Part shown: one piece after another, positions 48,127-56,571 of the stretch
Layout of the letters: every line of letters begins with the position of its first letter
Position numbering within the stretch: the first letter of the stretch is position 1
DNA from: Shewanella yunxiaonensis
Lineage (GTDB): Bacteria; Pseudomonadota; Gammaproteobacteria; Enterobacterales; Shewanellaceae
DNA length: 64,000 bases
Direction: 5' to 3'
Assembly: GCF_018223345.1 (NCBI RefSeq)
Contig: NZ_CP073587.1
Location: 1,833,001 to 1,897,000 of the forward strand
The notes under the pieces: generated by a model
Told to the model about the DNA's origin: nothing
Databases searched by the model: none
What the model saw: only the letters and a program-made list of their open reading frames with translations
Made by a program: the position numbers and the translations under genes

Positions 48127-49893
48127 ATGATCCCATTTCAAGCACCTACCGAAGAAATGAACTTTTTGTTGCGACAAGTTTTTGATGCTGCAGCAGTTTG
48201 GCAGGGGTTGCCTGCTATCGCCGAATTATTGGATCTCGACACGGCCACCGCCATTTTAGAAGAAGGGGCTAAGTTTTGTGCTGAGCAGATCCAGCCGCTG
48301 AATCAACCCGGTGATACGCAGGGCGTAAGCTTTAATGGTTTAAGTGTAAAAACCCCAGACGGTTATGCAGCGGTATTCCGTCAGTACGCTGAAGGCGGTT
48401 GGGTAGGGCTTTGCGGCGAGCCCGAATATGGTGGCATGGGAATGCCTAAAATGCTTGGCGTTCTGCTAGATGAAATGGGCTATAGTGCCAGTAACGCTTT
48501 TACCTTGTATGCCGCACTCACCGCTGGTGCGGCATTGTGTATTCATGCCCATGGCTCGGAAGCACTTAAAGCGCTCTACCTTCCTAAATTGTATTCTGGA
48601 GAGTGGGCCGGGGCGATGGATATGACAGAACCTCAATCCGGTTCTGATCTGCGTACAATTGCTACTCGCGCAGTGCCGCAGTCTGACGGCAGTTATCGGA
48701 TCAGTGGTAGTAAGATGTTTATTACCGGCGGTGATCATGATCTAACCAGCAACGTAATCCATTTGGTACTCGCAAAAATTCAAGGAAGCGACGGGATCTC
48801 CCTGTTTCTGGTGCCCAAATTCAAAGTAACTGCAGACGGAGAGATTGGCGATGCCAATGGCGTAACTGTCGGTGCGGTTGAACACAAGATGGGCCTTAAA
48901 GGTTCTGCTACCTGTGTTATGAATTATGACGATGCAGAAGGGTATCTCATAGGCCGTGCGAACCGGGGATTAGTTTGTATGTTCACCATGATGAACTACG
49001 AACGTCTGTCTATTGGTATTCAGGGCTTGGGAAGTGCACAGATGGCTTATCAACTATCAGCCAGCTATGCCAAAGAGCGCTTGCAGGGATTAGCCGCGGG
49101 TGGTTCGCCAACTGGCGCTAAAGCTGACCCCATCATAGTTCATGGTGATGTTCGTCGTATGCTACTGAATATAAGAGCATTAACGGATGCCGGACGCGCA
49201 CTTGCTGTCATGACGGGAATGCAACTGGATAAAGCAAAATATGCGGCAGATAGCGAAGAGCAGCAGCAAGCAACCCGCTTTGCCGCACTGTTAACTCCAG
49301 TCGCAAAAGCTTTTTTAAGTGATAGAGGTTTTGACGCATGCGTTACCGCTCAGCAGGTATTTGGCGGTCATGGTTATATTGGTGAAACTGGCATCGAGCA
49401 ATTAGTACGAGACGCTCGGATCGCGCAGATATATGAAGGCACCAATGGCATTCAGGCGATAGATTTTCTGGGAAGAAAGCTGGTAGGTGATAACTTAGCC
49501 ACGGTAACCGAGTTTTTCAGCTGGCTGCAACAGCAGCAATCCTGTGACGAGGTGTTTGCCAGTCAAAAACAACAATTGCAACAATTACAGCAACGTTTTG
49601 TAGATGTTATCGCCGCAGTTAATCAACAGAAACATGATCAACCTGCACTGATTAATGCGGTAGCCGTGGATGCCTTAGATGCTTTCGGTTATCTGCTCTA
49701 TGGTCATTTCTGGTTGATGATGGCGGATAAGTCACTAAAAGCGGCAGCTCAATTGCCTGTTGCCTTCGTGCAACGCAAGCAACAACTGATGCAGTATTAC
49801 TTCGCAAAATTACTGCCACGAGTTTCACTACATCTGGATGTAGTGACTGCCGGGGATGAGACCATAATGCAGCTCAGCGCTGACGATTTCTAA
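48127..49893 (+). CDS. Acyl-CoA dehydrogenase, long form with extended C-terminal domain
   Basis: FAD enzyme of fatty-acid beta-oxidation, 588 residues, longer than the usual 380 because of a C-terminal extension typical of the 60-kDa acyl-CoA dehydrogenase group. Motifs are AMDMTEPQSGSDL, KMFITGGDHD, FGGHGYIGETGIEQLVRDARI and the catalytic glutamate in QIYEGTNGIQ. It stands alone behind a possible PsrA site; chain-length preference cannot be told. Confidence 0.93.
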   Translation: MIPFQAPTEEMNFLLRQVFDAAAVWQGLPAIAELLDLDTATAILEEGAKFCAEQIQPLNQPGDTQGVSFNGLSVKTPDGYAAVFRQYAEGGWVGLCGEPEYGGMGMPKMLGVLLDEMGYSASNAFTLYAALTAGAALCIHAHGSEALKALYLPKLYSGEWAGAMDMTEPQSGSDLRTIATRAVPQSDGSYRISGSKMFITGGDHDLTSNVIHLVLAKIQGSDGISLFLVPKFKVTADGEIGDANGVTVGAVEHKMGLKGSATCVMNYDDAEGYLIGRANRGLVCMFTMMNYERLSIGIQGLGSAQMAYQLSASYAKERLQGLAAGGSPTGAKADPIIVHGDVRRMLLNIRALTDAGRALAVMTGMQLDKAKYAADSEEQQQATRFAALLTPVAKAFLSDRGFDACVTAQQVFGGHGYIGETGIEQLVRDARIAQIYEGTNGIQAIDFLGRKLVGDNLATVTEFFSWLQQQQSCDEVFASQKQQLQQLQQRFVDVIAAVNQQKHDQPALINAVAVDALDAFGYLLYGHFWLMMADKSLKAAAQLPVAFVQRKQQLMQYYFAKLLPRVSLHLDVVTAGDETIMQLSADDF

Positions 49894-49926
49894 CCGCACA
49901 AGATTATACAACAGGTGGTGCTTGCA

Positions 49927-51414
49927 TCAGCGAGCACTACTTTGTTGCCCCATGGAGGTGTGCACTCCATCTTCAATAATCTGATGCTGAAGGGAAGGCA
50001 TCACCACGGTAATAAAATTGTGTTTGGCCTTTTCTTCTTTTGGGCTGAGGCCGTTTTCCATAACCACAATCAGATAGCGATTTTTATCCTGTGGTGCATC
50101 ACCCGATAAAAATCCGGCAAGATTTTGTACACCACTCATACTGCCAGTTTTGGCCACCACGGCACCGCGTAAAGGCTTTTGGGTGAATGGGCGTTTATAT
50201 TGCAATGTACCGCTGATCCCGGCTTTAGGTAACACCTCTGTCAACCATTGCAAAGATGGCCGAGTTTTGATTTGTATCAGTAAGCTGGCTAACTGTCTGG
50301 CACTTAAGAGGTTGTAACGCGATAACCCTGAACCGTCGGCAATACTACTGCTGTCTAACACGACATCTAATTGCGCCAGGGTTTCCTTTACGACTCGAGT
50401 ACCCGCCGCAAAACCGGCGTGTTTGCCAAAACGTTGTTGCCCGACTTGTTTCAACAGGGTATCGGCAATCAGATTGTCTGAATCCAATAGCATTTCACTA
50501 ATAAGTTCACTTAATGGCGCGGATTGATGGTCACTCAATAACGTAGCGGTTGCTGGAACGTTATCGGCAGCGTTGACCGTCCCGGTAAGCTTGAATTGGT
50601 GTGTATAGATATCAGTCACGACATCACGTGCATATTGTAGTGGGTTATTAACGGCTATTGCTAATGGAGCAGGGGCCGTCCCGGCATAACAACCACCTAA
50701 CAGGTAATGGTTATCGGGTAGTCGTTCCAGTGATAGCTGGCAAAATGACTGTTGATGGTCCGCATCAAAACGGGCACTGGAGCTAACGGTGATGGGCGCA
50801 GGCAGAAGCGGTTTTACCTTGGTAAGACCGTCCGGTTGCTGAACCAACATCGCCTTAATACAGTTTTGATCAACGATAAAACTGGATACCGGCGCAGCGT
50901 AACAGATCCCCAAATCATCCCAGACCCAACCTGGCGCTTGCCATTGGCTGTCATTACTGCCGATCAGCACAACATTGCCGTCAATTTCATTAATGCCGGA
51001 CGCAGCAAGCTGATGTGCCATTTGCGCAAGTTGTGCACGGGTAAGCCTCGGGTCGCCCTCAAAACGGAGATACAGATCCCCTTTAATGACGGATTTTTCG
51101 ACCTTGCCATCTGTCAATAGGGTGGTGTGAAAGGTGAAATCTTCCCCCAATACTTGCCAGGCAGTTACCGCCGTCAGCAACTTTTGGGTACTTGCTGGCA
51201 GCATGAGCACATCAGCATTATGACTGACCAGCACTTCACCGTTATGGGTATCCTGTACCCACAATGCTGTCTGAGAGTCTTTCGGAAGTAATGGCTGTAA
51301 CCAAGCTGAAAGCGGGGCGGCTAAGGCTGTATTAAAGGTTGTGGCCGATAAAATCGACCACAATACTAGCGCTTTGAAGTGCCAGCGGCGTGCTGGATGA
51401 TTATTAAGAGTCAT
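49927..51414 (-). CDS. dacB: D-alanyl-D-alanine carboxypeptidase/endopeptidase (PBP4)
   Basis: Periplasmic peptidoglycan hydrolase of the S13 family, 495 residues. After a signal peptide (hydrophobic stretch about residues 16-32, cleavage near LAA), the serine motif is Ser75-T-Q-Lys78 in PASTQKLL, the second motif SDNL in LDSDNLIAD, and the third KTG in VAKTGSMSG. Its ATG lies inside the last codons of the small membrane protein upstream, so the two are translationally linked. A hairpin at about 49914-49940 between it and the acyl-CoA dehydrogenase may end both transcripts. Confidence 0.95.
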   Translation of the reverse strand: MTLNNHPARRWHFKALVLWSILSATTFNTALAAPLSAWLQPLLPKDSQTALWVQDTHNGEVLVSHNADVLMLPASTQKLLTAVTAWQVLGEDFTFHTTLLTDGKVEKSVIKGDLYLRFEGDPRLTRAQLAQMAHQLAASGINEIDGNVVLIGSNDSQWQAPGWVWDDLGICYAAPVSSFIVDQNCIKAMLVQQPDGLTKVKPLLPAPITVSSSARFDADHQQSFCQLSLERLPDNHYLLGGCYAGTAPAPLAIAVNNPLQYARDVVTDIYTHQFKLTGTVNAADNVPATATLLSDHQSAPLSELISEMLLDSDNLIADTLLKQVGQQRFGKHAGFAAGTRVVKETLAQLDVVLDSSSIADGSGLSRYNLLSARQLASLLIQIKTRPSLQWLTEVLPKAGISGTLQYKRPFTQKPLRGAVVAKTGSMSGVQNLAGFLSGDAPQDKNRYLIVVMENGLSPKEEKAKHNFITVVMPSLQHQIIEDGVHTSMGQQSSAR

Positions 51415-51568
51415 CCTTTTCCATTAATCGATAAAATTTGAGTGTGACAAAGATAACTAAAGCGATATAGAGCGGTAGCACTAGAGGCCCGAGCCAATCT
51501 TTGAAATGAAAGATCCCCCAGGCGGCAACTAACGTAAGTAAAAGAGGTACCCAAATCTGTCGCTTCAT
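51404..51568 (-). CDS. Unknown 54-residue membrane protein overlapping dacB
   Basis: Short gene of 54 codons. It begins MKRQIWVPLLLTLVAAWGIF with AGGA seven bases upstream of the ATG, contains two hydrophobic segments (about 5-20 and 26-43) joined by HFKDWLG, and ends YRLMEKDDS. Its last 11 bases overlap the dacB start. The good ribosome site, the overlap and the two-helix topology support a real gene. Not recognised; a role in the envelope, near PBP4, is only an inference from position. Confidence 0.7.
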   Translation of the reverse strand: MKRQIWVPLLLTLVAAWGIFHFKDWLGPLVLPLYIALVIFVTLKFYRLMEKDDS

Positions 51569-51709
51569 AATAAATCCTGTTTTACAGCTATAAACATAAT
51601 GGCTTAACTAGAATCAAATCTCTAGCTACGAATCTTTGGTGTGATTTGACCTCGTTGCAATCATTTTACTGTGATCGGTAACGCAAGCGCACACTAATTG
51701 TACAAAACA

Positions 51710-51824
51710 GGAGCAATTCTGCCGCATCTGCTTCTCGTTCCGGGAGAAAACGCTTGCTCCGTTGGTCACAAGTGAGTAAGTTCTATTGCCTTAAATCCGC
51801 CGTCGTTACATTAACGGCTTTTTT
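51710..51824 (+). ncRNA. Structured leader or small RNA with terminator, upstream of pssA
   Basis: The outer stem GGAGCAA (51710-51716) / TTGCTCC (51754-51760) encloses an inner hairpin TTCTC (51732-51736) / GAGAA (51744-51748). About 40 bases later GCCGT (51799-51803) / ACGGC (51814-51818) followed by six T forms an intrinsic terminator, 66 bases before the pssA start. This is the layout of an attenuated leader or of a small RNA. The rest of the gene-free stretch 51569-51889 shows nothing else. No known family was recognised. Confidence 0.5.
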
Positions 51825-51889
51825 ATTGTGGTCTCCCTGAAAGGTAAAGGGATCATACGGTTCGGGATAGATTGTTGTAGGAGGATGCC

Positions 51890-53197
51890 TTGCTGGATCA
51901 GCTGGGTGGAATTGCCATAGCTGCTGATGATATTCAGTGGTTGATGACCCCAAAAAATTTCAAGGATACCCTTATTGACAGAATCCTTGCTGCGCAGCAA
52001 GTCATTTATATTGCAGCATTGTATCTTGAAGATGATGAGGCCGGACGTGAGGTGTTAGAAGCGTTACTTACTGCTAAGGCACGTCGTCCACAACTTGATA
52101 TCAAGGTATTGGTTGATTTTCACCGTGCCCGTCGTGGTCTGATTGGCCATAAAGGCGATGGCGGTAATTATCGTCTATACCGGCAGTTGATGAGTAAAGC
52201 AGCGCAACCATTCACAATTTATGGGGTGCCGGTAAAGTCTCGAGAATTCCTTGGGGTTCTGCATCTCAAAGGTTTCGTCATTGATGACGCGGTTATCTAT
52301 AGTGGTGCCAGCCTCAATAATGTCTACCTGCAACAACATGAGCGTTACCGTTTAGATCGTTATTACTTGCTTGAGTCTAAAGAACTCGCTTGCAGTATGC
52401 GTAACATGATTGACGAATTTATCTTGTCGCATAGCGCTGTGGTAAGTTTGAGTGACAATAATGATCGCGTGCCTGAGCGCCATGAACTGCGAAGTTTTAA
52501 ACAGCAGCTTAGCAGTGGCTATTATCGGTTTAATGCACAGTATTCTCCATTACGTATTACGCCGATGGTTGGTCTGGGGCGTAAACAAAACCCGTTGAAT
52601 AACACTGTGTTACAAATGGTCAAAGAGTCTCGTCATTCATTGTTTGTTTGCACCCCATATTTCAATCCACCGTATCTATTGATGCGCGCCATCGCTAAAC
52701 ATTTACATGATGGTAAGCGTCTGGATATTGTGGTGGGCGATAAAACGGCAAACGACTTTTTTATTCCAGATGATCAACCGTTCTCCACCATTGGGGCATT
52801 ACCCTATCTCTATGAGCAATCATTGAGAAAGTTTGCGAAGCGCCAGCAATGGGCGATTGATAAAGGATTGCTGAAGATTCATTTGTGGAGTCATGAGCGC
52901 AATAGCTTCCACCTCAAAGGCATCAGCATGGATGAACGCAAACACTTGCTGACCGGAAGTAATCTCAATCCACGCGCATGGGCGCTCGACCTGGAAAATG
53001 GTTTGCTGCTGCATGATGAACAGCAGACTCTGGCGTCAAAATTTCAGGAAGAACAGCAACAGCTACTGCGATACACCCGCCAGATTAAGCATTACAGTCA
53101 ACTGGAAACGCTGCAGAATTATCCGGCTGCAGTAAAAAAAATCCTGACACGTATTCGGCGTTTACGTGCGGACTTTTTCTTAAGACGCATTCTGTAA
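51890..53197 (+). CDS. pssA: CDP-diacylglycerol-serine O-phosphatidyltransferase
   Basis: Makes phosphatidylserine, the precursor of phosphatidylethanolamine. Phospholipase-D-type enzyme of 435 residues with two HKD-like motifs: HLKGFVIDDAVIYSGASLNN and HLKGISMDERKHLLTGSNLN. The start at 51890 is a TTG, five bases after a strong GGAGG; no in-frame ATG lies nearby, so the rare start is probably real and may limit expression. Ribosome-associated or peripheral membrane location is typical of this family. Confidence 0.95.
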   Translation: MLDQLGGIAIAADDIQWLMTPKNFKDTLIDRILAAQQVIYIAALYLEDDEAGREVLEALLTAKARRPQLDIKVLVDFHRARRGLIGHKGDGGNYRLYRQLMSKAAQPFTIYGVPVKSREFLGVLHLKGFVIDDAVIYSGASLNNVYLQQHERYRLDRYYLLESKELACSMRNMIDEFILSHSAVVSLSDNNDRVPERHELRSFKQQLSSGYYRFNAQYSPLRITPMVGLGRKQNPLNNTVLQMVKESRHSLFVCTPYFNPPYLLMRAIAKHLHDGKRLDIVVGDKTANDFFIPDDQPFSTIGALPYLYEQSLRKFAKRQQWAIDKGLLKIHLWSHERNSFHLKGISMDERKHLLTGSNLNPRAWALDLENGLLLHDEQQTLASKFQEEQQQLLRYTRQIKHYSQLETLQNYPAAVKKILTRIRRLRADFFLRRIL

Positions 53198-53198
53198 C

Positions 53199-54002
53199 AT
53201 GACGATATCGTTACTTGCCTCTGTGCCAACTGAGACTGCAGTAGCGATGCACGCAGTGCACCGACTGCATGCTTATCGGCAGGCGATTGCGACTAAGCCT
53301 TATGCATCACGCGGTATGAAAGTGAAACGTTGTCCGTTCTGCCTGCTGCCTGCTGAGGTGTGTACCTGTGCCAGTCGTAAGCTTCTGGCCACTGATTCAG
53401 CGTTTGCGCTAGTAATGTATGACACAGAAGTACTGAAGCCAAGCAACAGCGGTAGATTGATTGCGGACCTGATCCTCGACACTCATGCATTTTTATGGTC
53501 TCGGACTCAGCCTGACCGTCACCTGTTACAGTTATTAACGGATCCTACGTATCAGCCATTTGTGGTCTTTCCTGGCGATTATGCATTACCTGGACAGCAA
53601 GTTATTGAAGTATCGCCGACGACATCTTCACTAAAAAATTCGTTTCCGGACGGTAAAAAACCTTTGTTTGTGTTACTTGATGGCTGCTGGCGTGAAGCGG
53701 TGAAAATGTTCAGGAAAAGCCCTTATCTGCAGCAATTGCCAGTGTTGTCATTTCATCCTGATACATTGGCAGACTATCAATTGCGTAAAGGCCAACGAGA
53801 CTTTCAACTTGGCACCGCGGAAGTTGCGTCACTAGTTTTAGAGGTGTGGGGCGAATCGAACAATGCGCGGGCAATGCAATTGTGGTTTCGGGTATTTGTT
53901 GAATCTTCAATGTGGAGTCGCAGCGCTCGTTCTCCTGAGTGTTTAGCGCGAAGACAAACGCTGCTTGAAGAATTCAATCAGTTATTCACTGCGAGCAAAT
54001 AA
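53199..54002 (+). CDS. DTW-domain protein, tRNA aminocarboxypropyltransferase-like
   Basis: 267 residues. An N-terminal zinc motif (CPFC...CTC) precedes the domain, whose signature here is LLDGCWREAVKMF, with the DTW triplet changed to D-x-C-W as in many members. DTW proteins such as TapT add the acp group to uridine in tRNA. It starts one base after pssA, so they share a transcript. Function of the exact paralogue (TapT-like or DTWD2-like) is inferred. Confidence 0.85.
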   Translation: MTISLLASVPTETAVAMHAVHRLHAYRQAIATKPYASRGMKVKRCPFCLLPAEVCTCASRKLLATDSAFALVMYDTEVLKPSNSGRLIADLILDTHAFLWSRTQPDRHLLQLLTDPTYQPFVVFPGDYALPGQQVIEVSPTTSSLKNSFPDGKKPLFVLLDGCWREAVKMFRKSPYLQQLPVLSFHPDTLADYQLRKGQRDFQLGTAEVASLVLEVWGESNNARAMQLWFRVFVESSMWSRSARSPECLARRQTLLEEFNQLFTASK

Positions 54003-54006
54003 TTCG

Positions 54007-54702
54007 CTAGGTTAATTTTTTCAAAATATCACTAAATAGCTGATGTGCCATCTTGATATCCCGATCACCAAATTGACAGAGTGTCTCCTCCAGCCAACGT
54101 TTCAGCTTGGTATCTTCCTCTATCTGCAACTGAGCGAATAATCGTGCAGATTTTTCAACAAGCGCACTCAACTGGGGTTGCTCGGCATCGTGCTGATGTA
54201 TTCCGGGCGTAATTTTTGATGTTAAAAATGCCTGCCCCAATTCATAAGCGTACACCATGACTGCTTGTGCCAGGTTGAGTGAAGGGTACTCCTGTGCTAA
54301 CGGGATATAACTCAATAGATCACAGAGTTCCAGATCACTATTACTTAAGCCGCTGGCCTCACAGCCGAAAACAATGCCGACATTGGTCAACGATTGCTGT
54401 TGCTGACTTAATGCATTAACCATTTTTTGTGGTGTCAGATATTCCCGCAAATTACCGCGTTCCCGCGCGGTGGTCGCGATTAACAGATCAAACTCATCGG
54501 CAATTGAAGCTAATGACGGCGCTTCTCGAATATTTTCTAGAATATCGACTGCACCACAGGCGACCCATCCAGCTTCATCTTCTCTGTGTGCCAATGAATG
54601 CACGACAACTAAGTCATTAAATCCCTGAGTTTTGATAGCTCGTGCGGCAGCGCCAATATTCGCTGCACGGGCAGGGGACACTAATATAAAACTGATGTAC
54701 AT
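54007..54702 (-). CDS. yjtD: TrmH/SPOUT-family RNA methyltransferase (LasT/YjtD-like)
   Basis: 231 residues, SPOUT fold. The N-terminus ISFILVSPARAANIGAAARAIKTQGF, the central IVFGCEASGLSNSDLELCD and the C-terminal YPSLNLAQAVMVYAYELG are the three SPOUT motifs, and the SPARAANIGAAARA wording is that of LasT/YjtD and less of TrmJ. The methylated RNA position is not established for this group. Convergent with the DTW gene by four bases. Confidence 0.85.
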   Translation of the reverse strand: MYISFILVSPARAANIGAAARAIKTQGFNDLVVVHSLAHREDEAGWVACGAVDILENIREAPSLASIADEFDLLIATTARERGNLREYLTPQKMVNALSQQQQSLTNVGIVFGCEASGLSNSDLELCDLLSYIPLAQEYPSLNLAQAVMVYAYELGQAFLTSKITPGIHQHDAEQPQLSALVEKSARLFAQLQIEEDTKLKRWLEETLCQFGDRDIKMAHQLFSDILKKLT

Positions 54703-54871
54703 CAGCTAAATCCGTCGTTTTCTGATAGGAATAATTATACGCTTTTTGGGCGGTTAAGCCCATTTTCGATAACATAAACGACTACAACTCAAAATGTGCG
54801 TTATGCCGGCTTTTATCAAACAAATCGAACAATTGCTTGCAATTAGCCTCCAGAAAAAAGATAGTTCGTAT

Positions 54872-54893
54872 ATCAAGTTATTTGATCATCAAA
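54872..54893. promoter_or_regulatory. Overlapping inverted repeats before dmeF, candidate MarR operator
   Basis: ATCAAGTTATTTGAT (ATCAA-N5-TTGAT) at 54872-54886 overlaps TTTGATCATCAAA, a perfect inverted repeat around one base, at 54881-54893. AT-rich palindromes of this size are usual MarR-family operators, and the operon starting 17 bases downstream encodes a MarR protein, so autoregulation is likely. Confidence 0.5.
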
Positions 54894-54909
54894 CTAATAG
54901 GCGAATTTT

Positions 54910-55983
54910 ATGACTGCCGAATTTCACACTACGGCTCGTTGGCAACAAGCGCATGATTTTAACAAAGAAAATCTAAGCGGCGAGCGCAGTACAAAATGGG
55001 TATTAGCGTTAACAGTGGTGACGATGTTGGCGGAAATCATTGCCGGAACGGTTTACGGTTCGATGGCGTTATTAGCTGACGGCTGGCATATGGGAACCCA
55101 CGCTGCGGCGTTCATGTTGACCCTATTTGCGTATACCTACGCCAGAAAAAATGCAACTAATCCGAGATTTGCTTTTGGTACTGGCAAAGTAAGCGTGTTG
55201 GGAGGCTTTACTAGTGCTGTTGCATTGGGATTGGTCGCGTTGGTTATGGTGATTGAATCGGTTTATCGATTGTTTGCGCCGGAGGCTATTCATTTTAATC
55301 AGGCAATATTGGTGGCGGTTATCGGCTTGACAGTGAACATTGTCAGTGTGTTTTTGTTAAAGGATCACCAAGGACATGACCATGGGCACGATCACGGCCA
55401 TAGCCATCACCACGATGACCACAATCTTAAAGCCGCTTATTTTCATGTATTGGCCGATGCGCTGACGTCACTGATGGCTATCGCGGCGCTATTAGCGGGT
55501 AAATATATGGGGGCGAATTGGCTCGACCCGGTAATGGGAATCGTCGGTGCCGTCATTATCAGCCGTTGGGCTTGGGGATTAATTAAACAAACTAGCCCTA
55601 TTTTACTTGATGCCAGTACAGAACCTGATTACGCCTCGCAGTTGGTAAGACGTATCGAGGCAGAAGGTGACCACAAAGTCACTGATCTTCATCTCTGGAA
55701 AGTCAGCGCTGACCACCATGCCGCTATGATTTCCTTAGTGAGTCATAAGCCTAAAGATACCGACTATTATCATGATTTACTGGCTGATTTTTCTCAGATT
55801 GACCATTTGACGATTGAGGTTAACCGTTGCGATGATTGCACCGAAGCAGAACATCCTCGTAATAGTTGCAACGGTAGTGGTTGCTGTCATCATGCTACTG
55901 ACCATGACCATGACCATGACCATGACCATGACCATGACCATGACCATGACCATGACCATGACCATGACCACCATCATCATTAA
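54910..55983 (+). CDS. dmeF: CDF-family divalent metal exporter, DmeF-like
   Basis: Cation-diffusion-facilitator of 357 residues in the inner membrane. Six helices; the metal site is ADGWHMGTHA in helix 2 and HVLADALTS in helix 5, with a His-rich loop (HDHGHDHGHSHHHDD) between helices 4 and 5, a pattern of DmeF Co/Ni exporters. After the cytoplasmic domain come cysteines (CDDCTEAEH, CNGSGCCHH) and a C-terminal run of Asp-His repeats. The metal could also be zinc. Followed after 18 bases by a MarR regulator. Confidence 0.85.
   Translation: MTAEFHTTARWQQAHDFNKENLSGERSTKWVLALTVVTMLAEIIAGTVYGSMALLADGWHMGTHAAAFMLTLFAYTYARKNATNPRFAFGTGKVSVLGGFTSAVALGLVALVMVIESVYRLFAPEAIHFNQAILVAVIGLTVNIVSVFLLKDHQGHDHGHDHGHSHHHDDHNLKAAYFHVLADALTSLMAIAALLAGKYMGANWLDPVMGIVGAVIISRWAWGLIKQTSPILLDASTEPDYASQLVRRIEAEGDHKVTDLHLWKVSADHHAAMISLVSHKPKDTDYYHDLLADFSQIDHLTIEVNRCDDCTEAEHPRNSCNGSGCCHHATDHDHDHDHDHDHDHDHDHDHDHDHHHH
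55900..55965 (+). repeat. Hexanucleotide tandem repeat (GACCAT)x11 in dmeF
   Basis: Eleven exact copies of GACCAT encode alternating Asp-His at the C-terminus of the exporter, followed by GACCAC and His codons. Because the unit is two codons, slippage changes the length of the metal-binding tail without breaking the frame. Confidence 0.97.
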
Positions 55984-56001
55984 CCCATAGTGGAGCTACT
56001 A

Positions 56002-56430
56002 ATGAGCGCTGAGTACCAACTGGATCAGGATATCAACCACGCCATTATTGAGTTTTACGAGCGTTTGTCATCTTGGGAACAAAGTGTCGTGAGGGATCAA
56101 GGGGTGTCGCTCGCGCAGGTACACACAGTTGAGATACTCGGTGCCAATGGCTCCATGCGGATGAAAGAGTTAGCCGATAAGCTCGGCATCACTACGGGAA
56201 CGTTGACAGTGCAGATTGATCGACTAGTAAAACTCGGACTAGTTGAGCGTCAACCCTCTGTCAAGGATCGACGCTCGGTTGAGGTTTTGCTGACAGAAAA
56301 AGGCCAGCAAATGTTTGCTGAGCACGACCAACTGCACTTGCAGTTAACCCGTGAAATGACTGCAGTATTTGATGATACAGAGTGCCATCAGTTATTGACG
56401 TTTTTGACCCGCCTGAATGGTACATTCTGA
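56002..56430 (+). CDS. MarR-family transcriptional regulator
   Basis: 142 residues from the ATG at 56002, which has GGAG six bases upstream; the frame is open from 55990. Winged helix-turn-helix with MRMKELADKLGITTGTLTVQIDRLVKLGLVERQPSVKDRRSVEVLLTEKG in three consecutive parts typical of MarR proteins. Cotranscribed with dmeF, so it probably senses a metal or a stress and controls that operon through the palindromes upstream. Confidence 0.93.
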   Translation: MSAEYQLDQDINHAIIEFYERLSSWEQSVVRDQGVSLAQVHTVEILGANGSMRMKELADKLGITTGTLTVQIDRLVKLGLVERQPSVKDRRSVEVLLTEKGQQMFAEHDQLHLQLTREMTAVFDDTECHQLLTFLTRLNGTF

Positions 56431-56468
56431 AACATACAACCATAGCTATTTGTTGTTATCCTAACTCA

Positions 56469-56485
56469 CTTAAGTATTTCTTAAG
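56469..56485 (+). promoter_or_regulatory. Perfect PmrA-type box upstream of eptA
   Basis: CTTAAG-TATTT-CTTAAG is an exact direct repeat with a five-base spacer, the form bound by PmrA (BasR) in enterobacteria. It lies 87 bases upstream of eptA, itself a classic PmrA target, which makes the call strong despite the lack of a PmrA gene nearby. Confidence 0.75.
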
Positions 56486-56571
56486 TCGTGATTGTTATAA
56501 ATCGCACTTAATATCTGTAAGCTTGCTTGTCTGAAAATTAAGACAAATTTCTCGTCGTTGTGGGAGCCAAG

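Noticed and set aside
55777..55980. Minus-strand frame made of Met-Val repeats
   Set aside because: It is only the reverse reading of the GACCAT repeat in dmeF.
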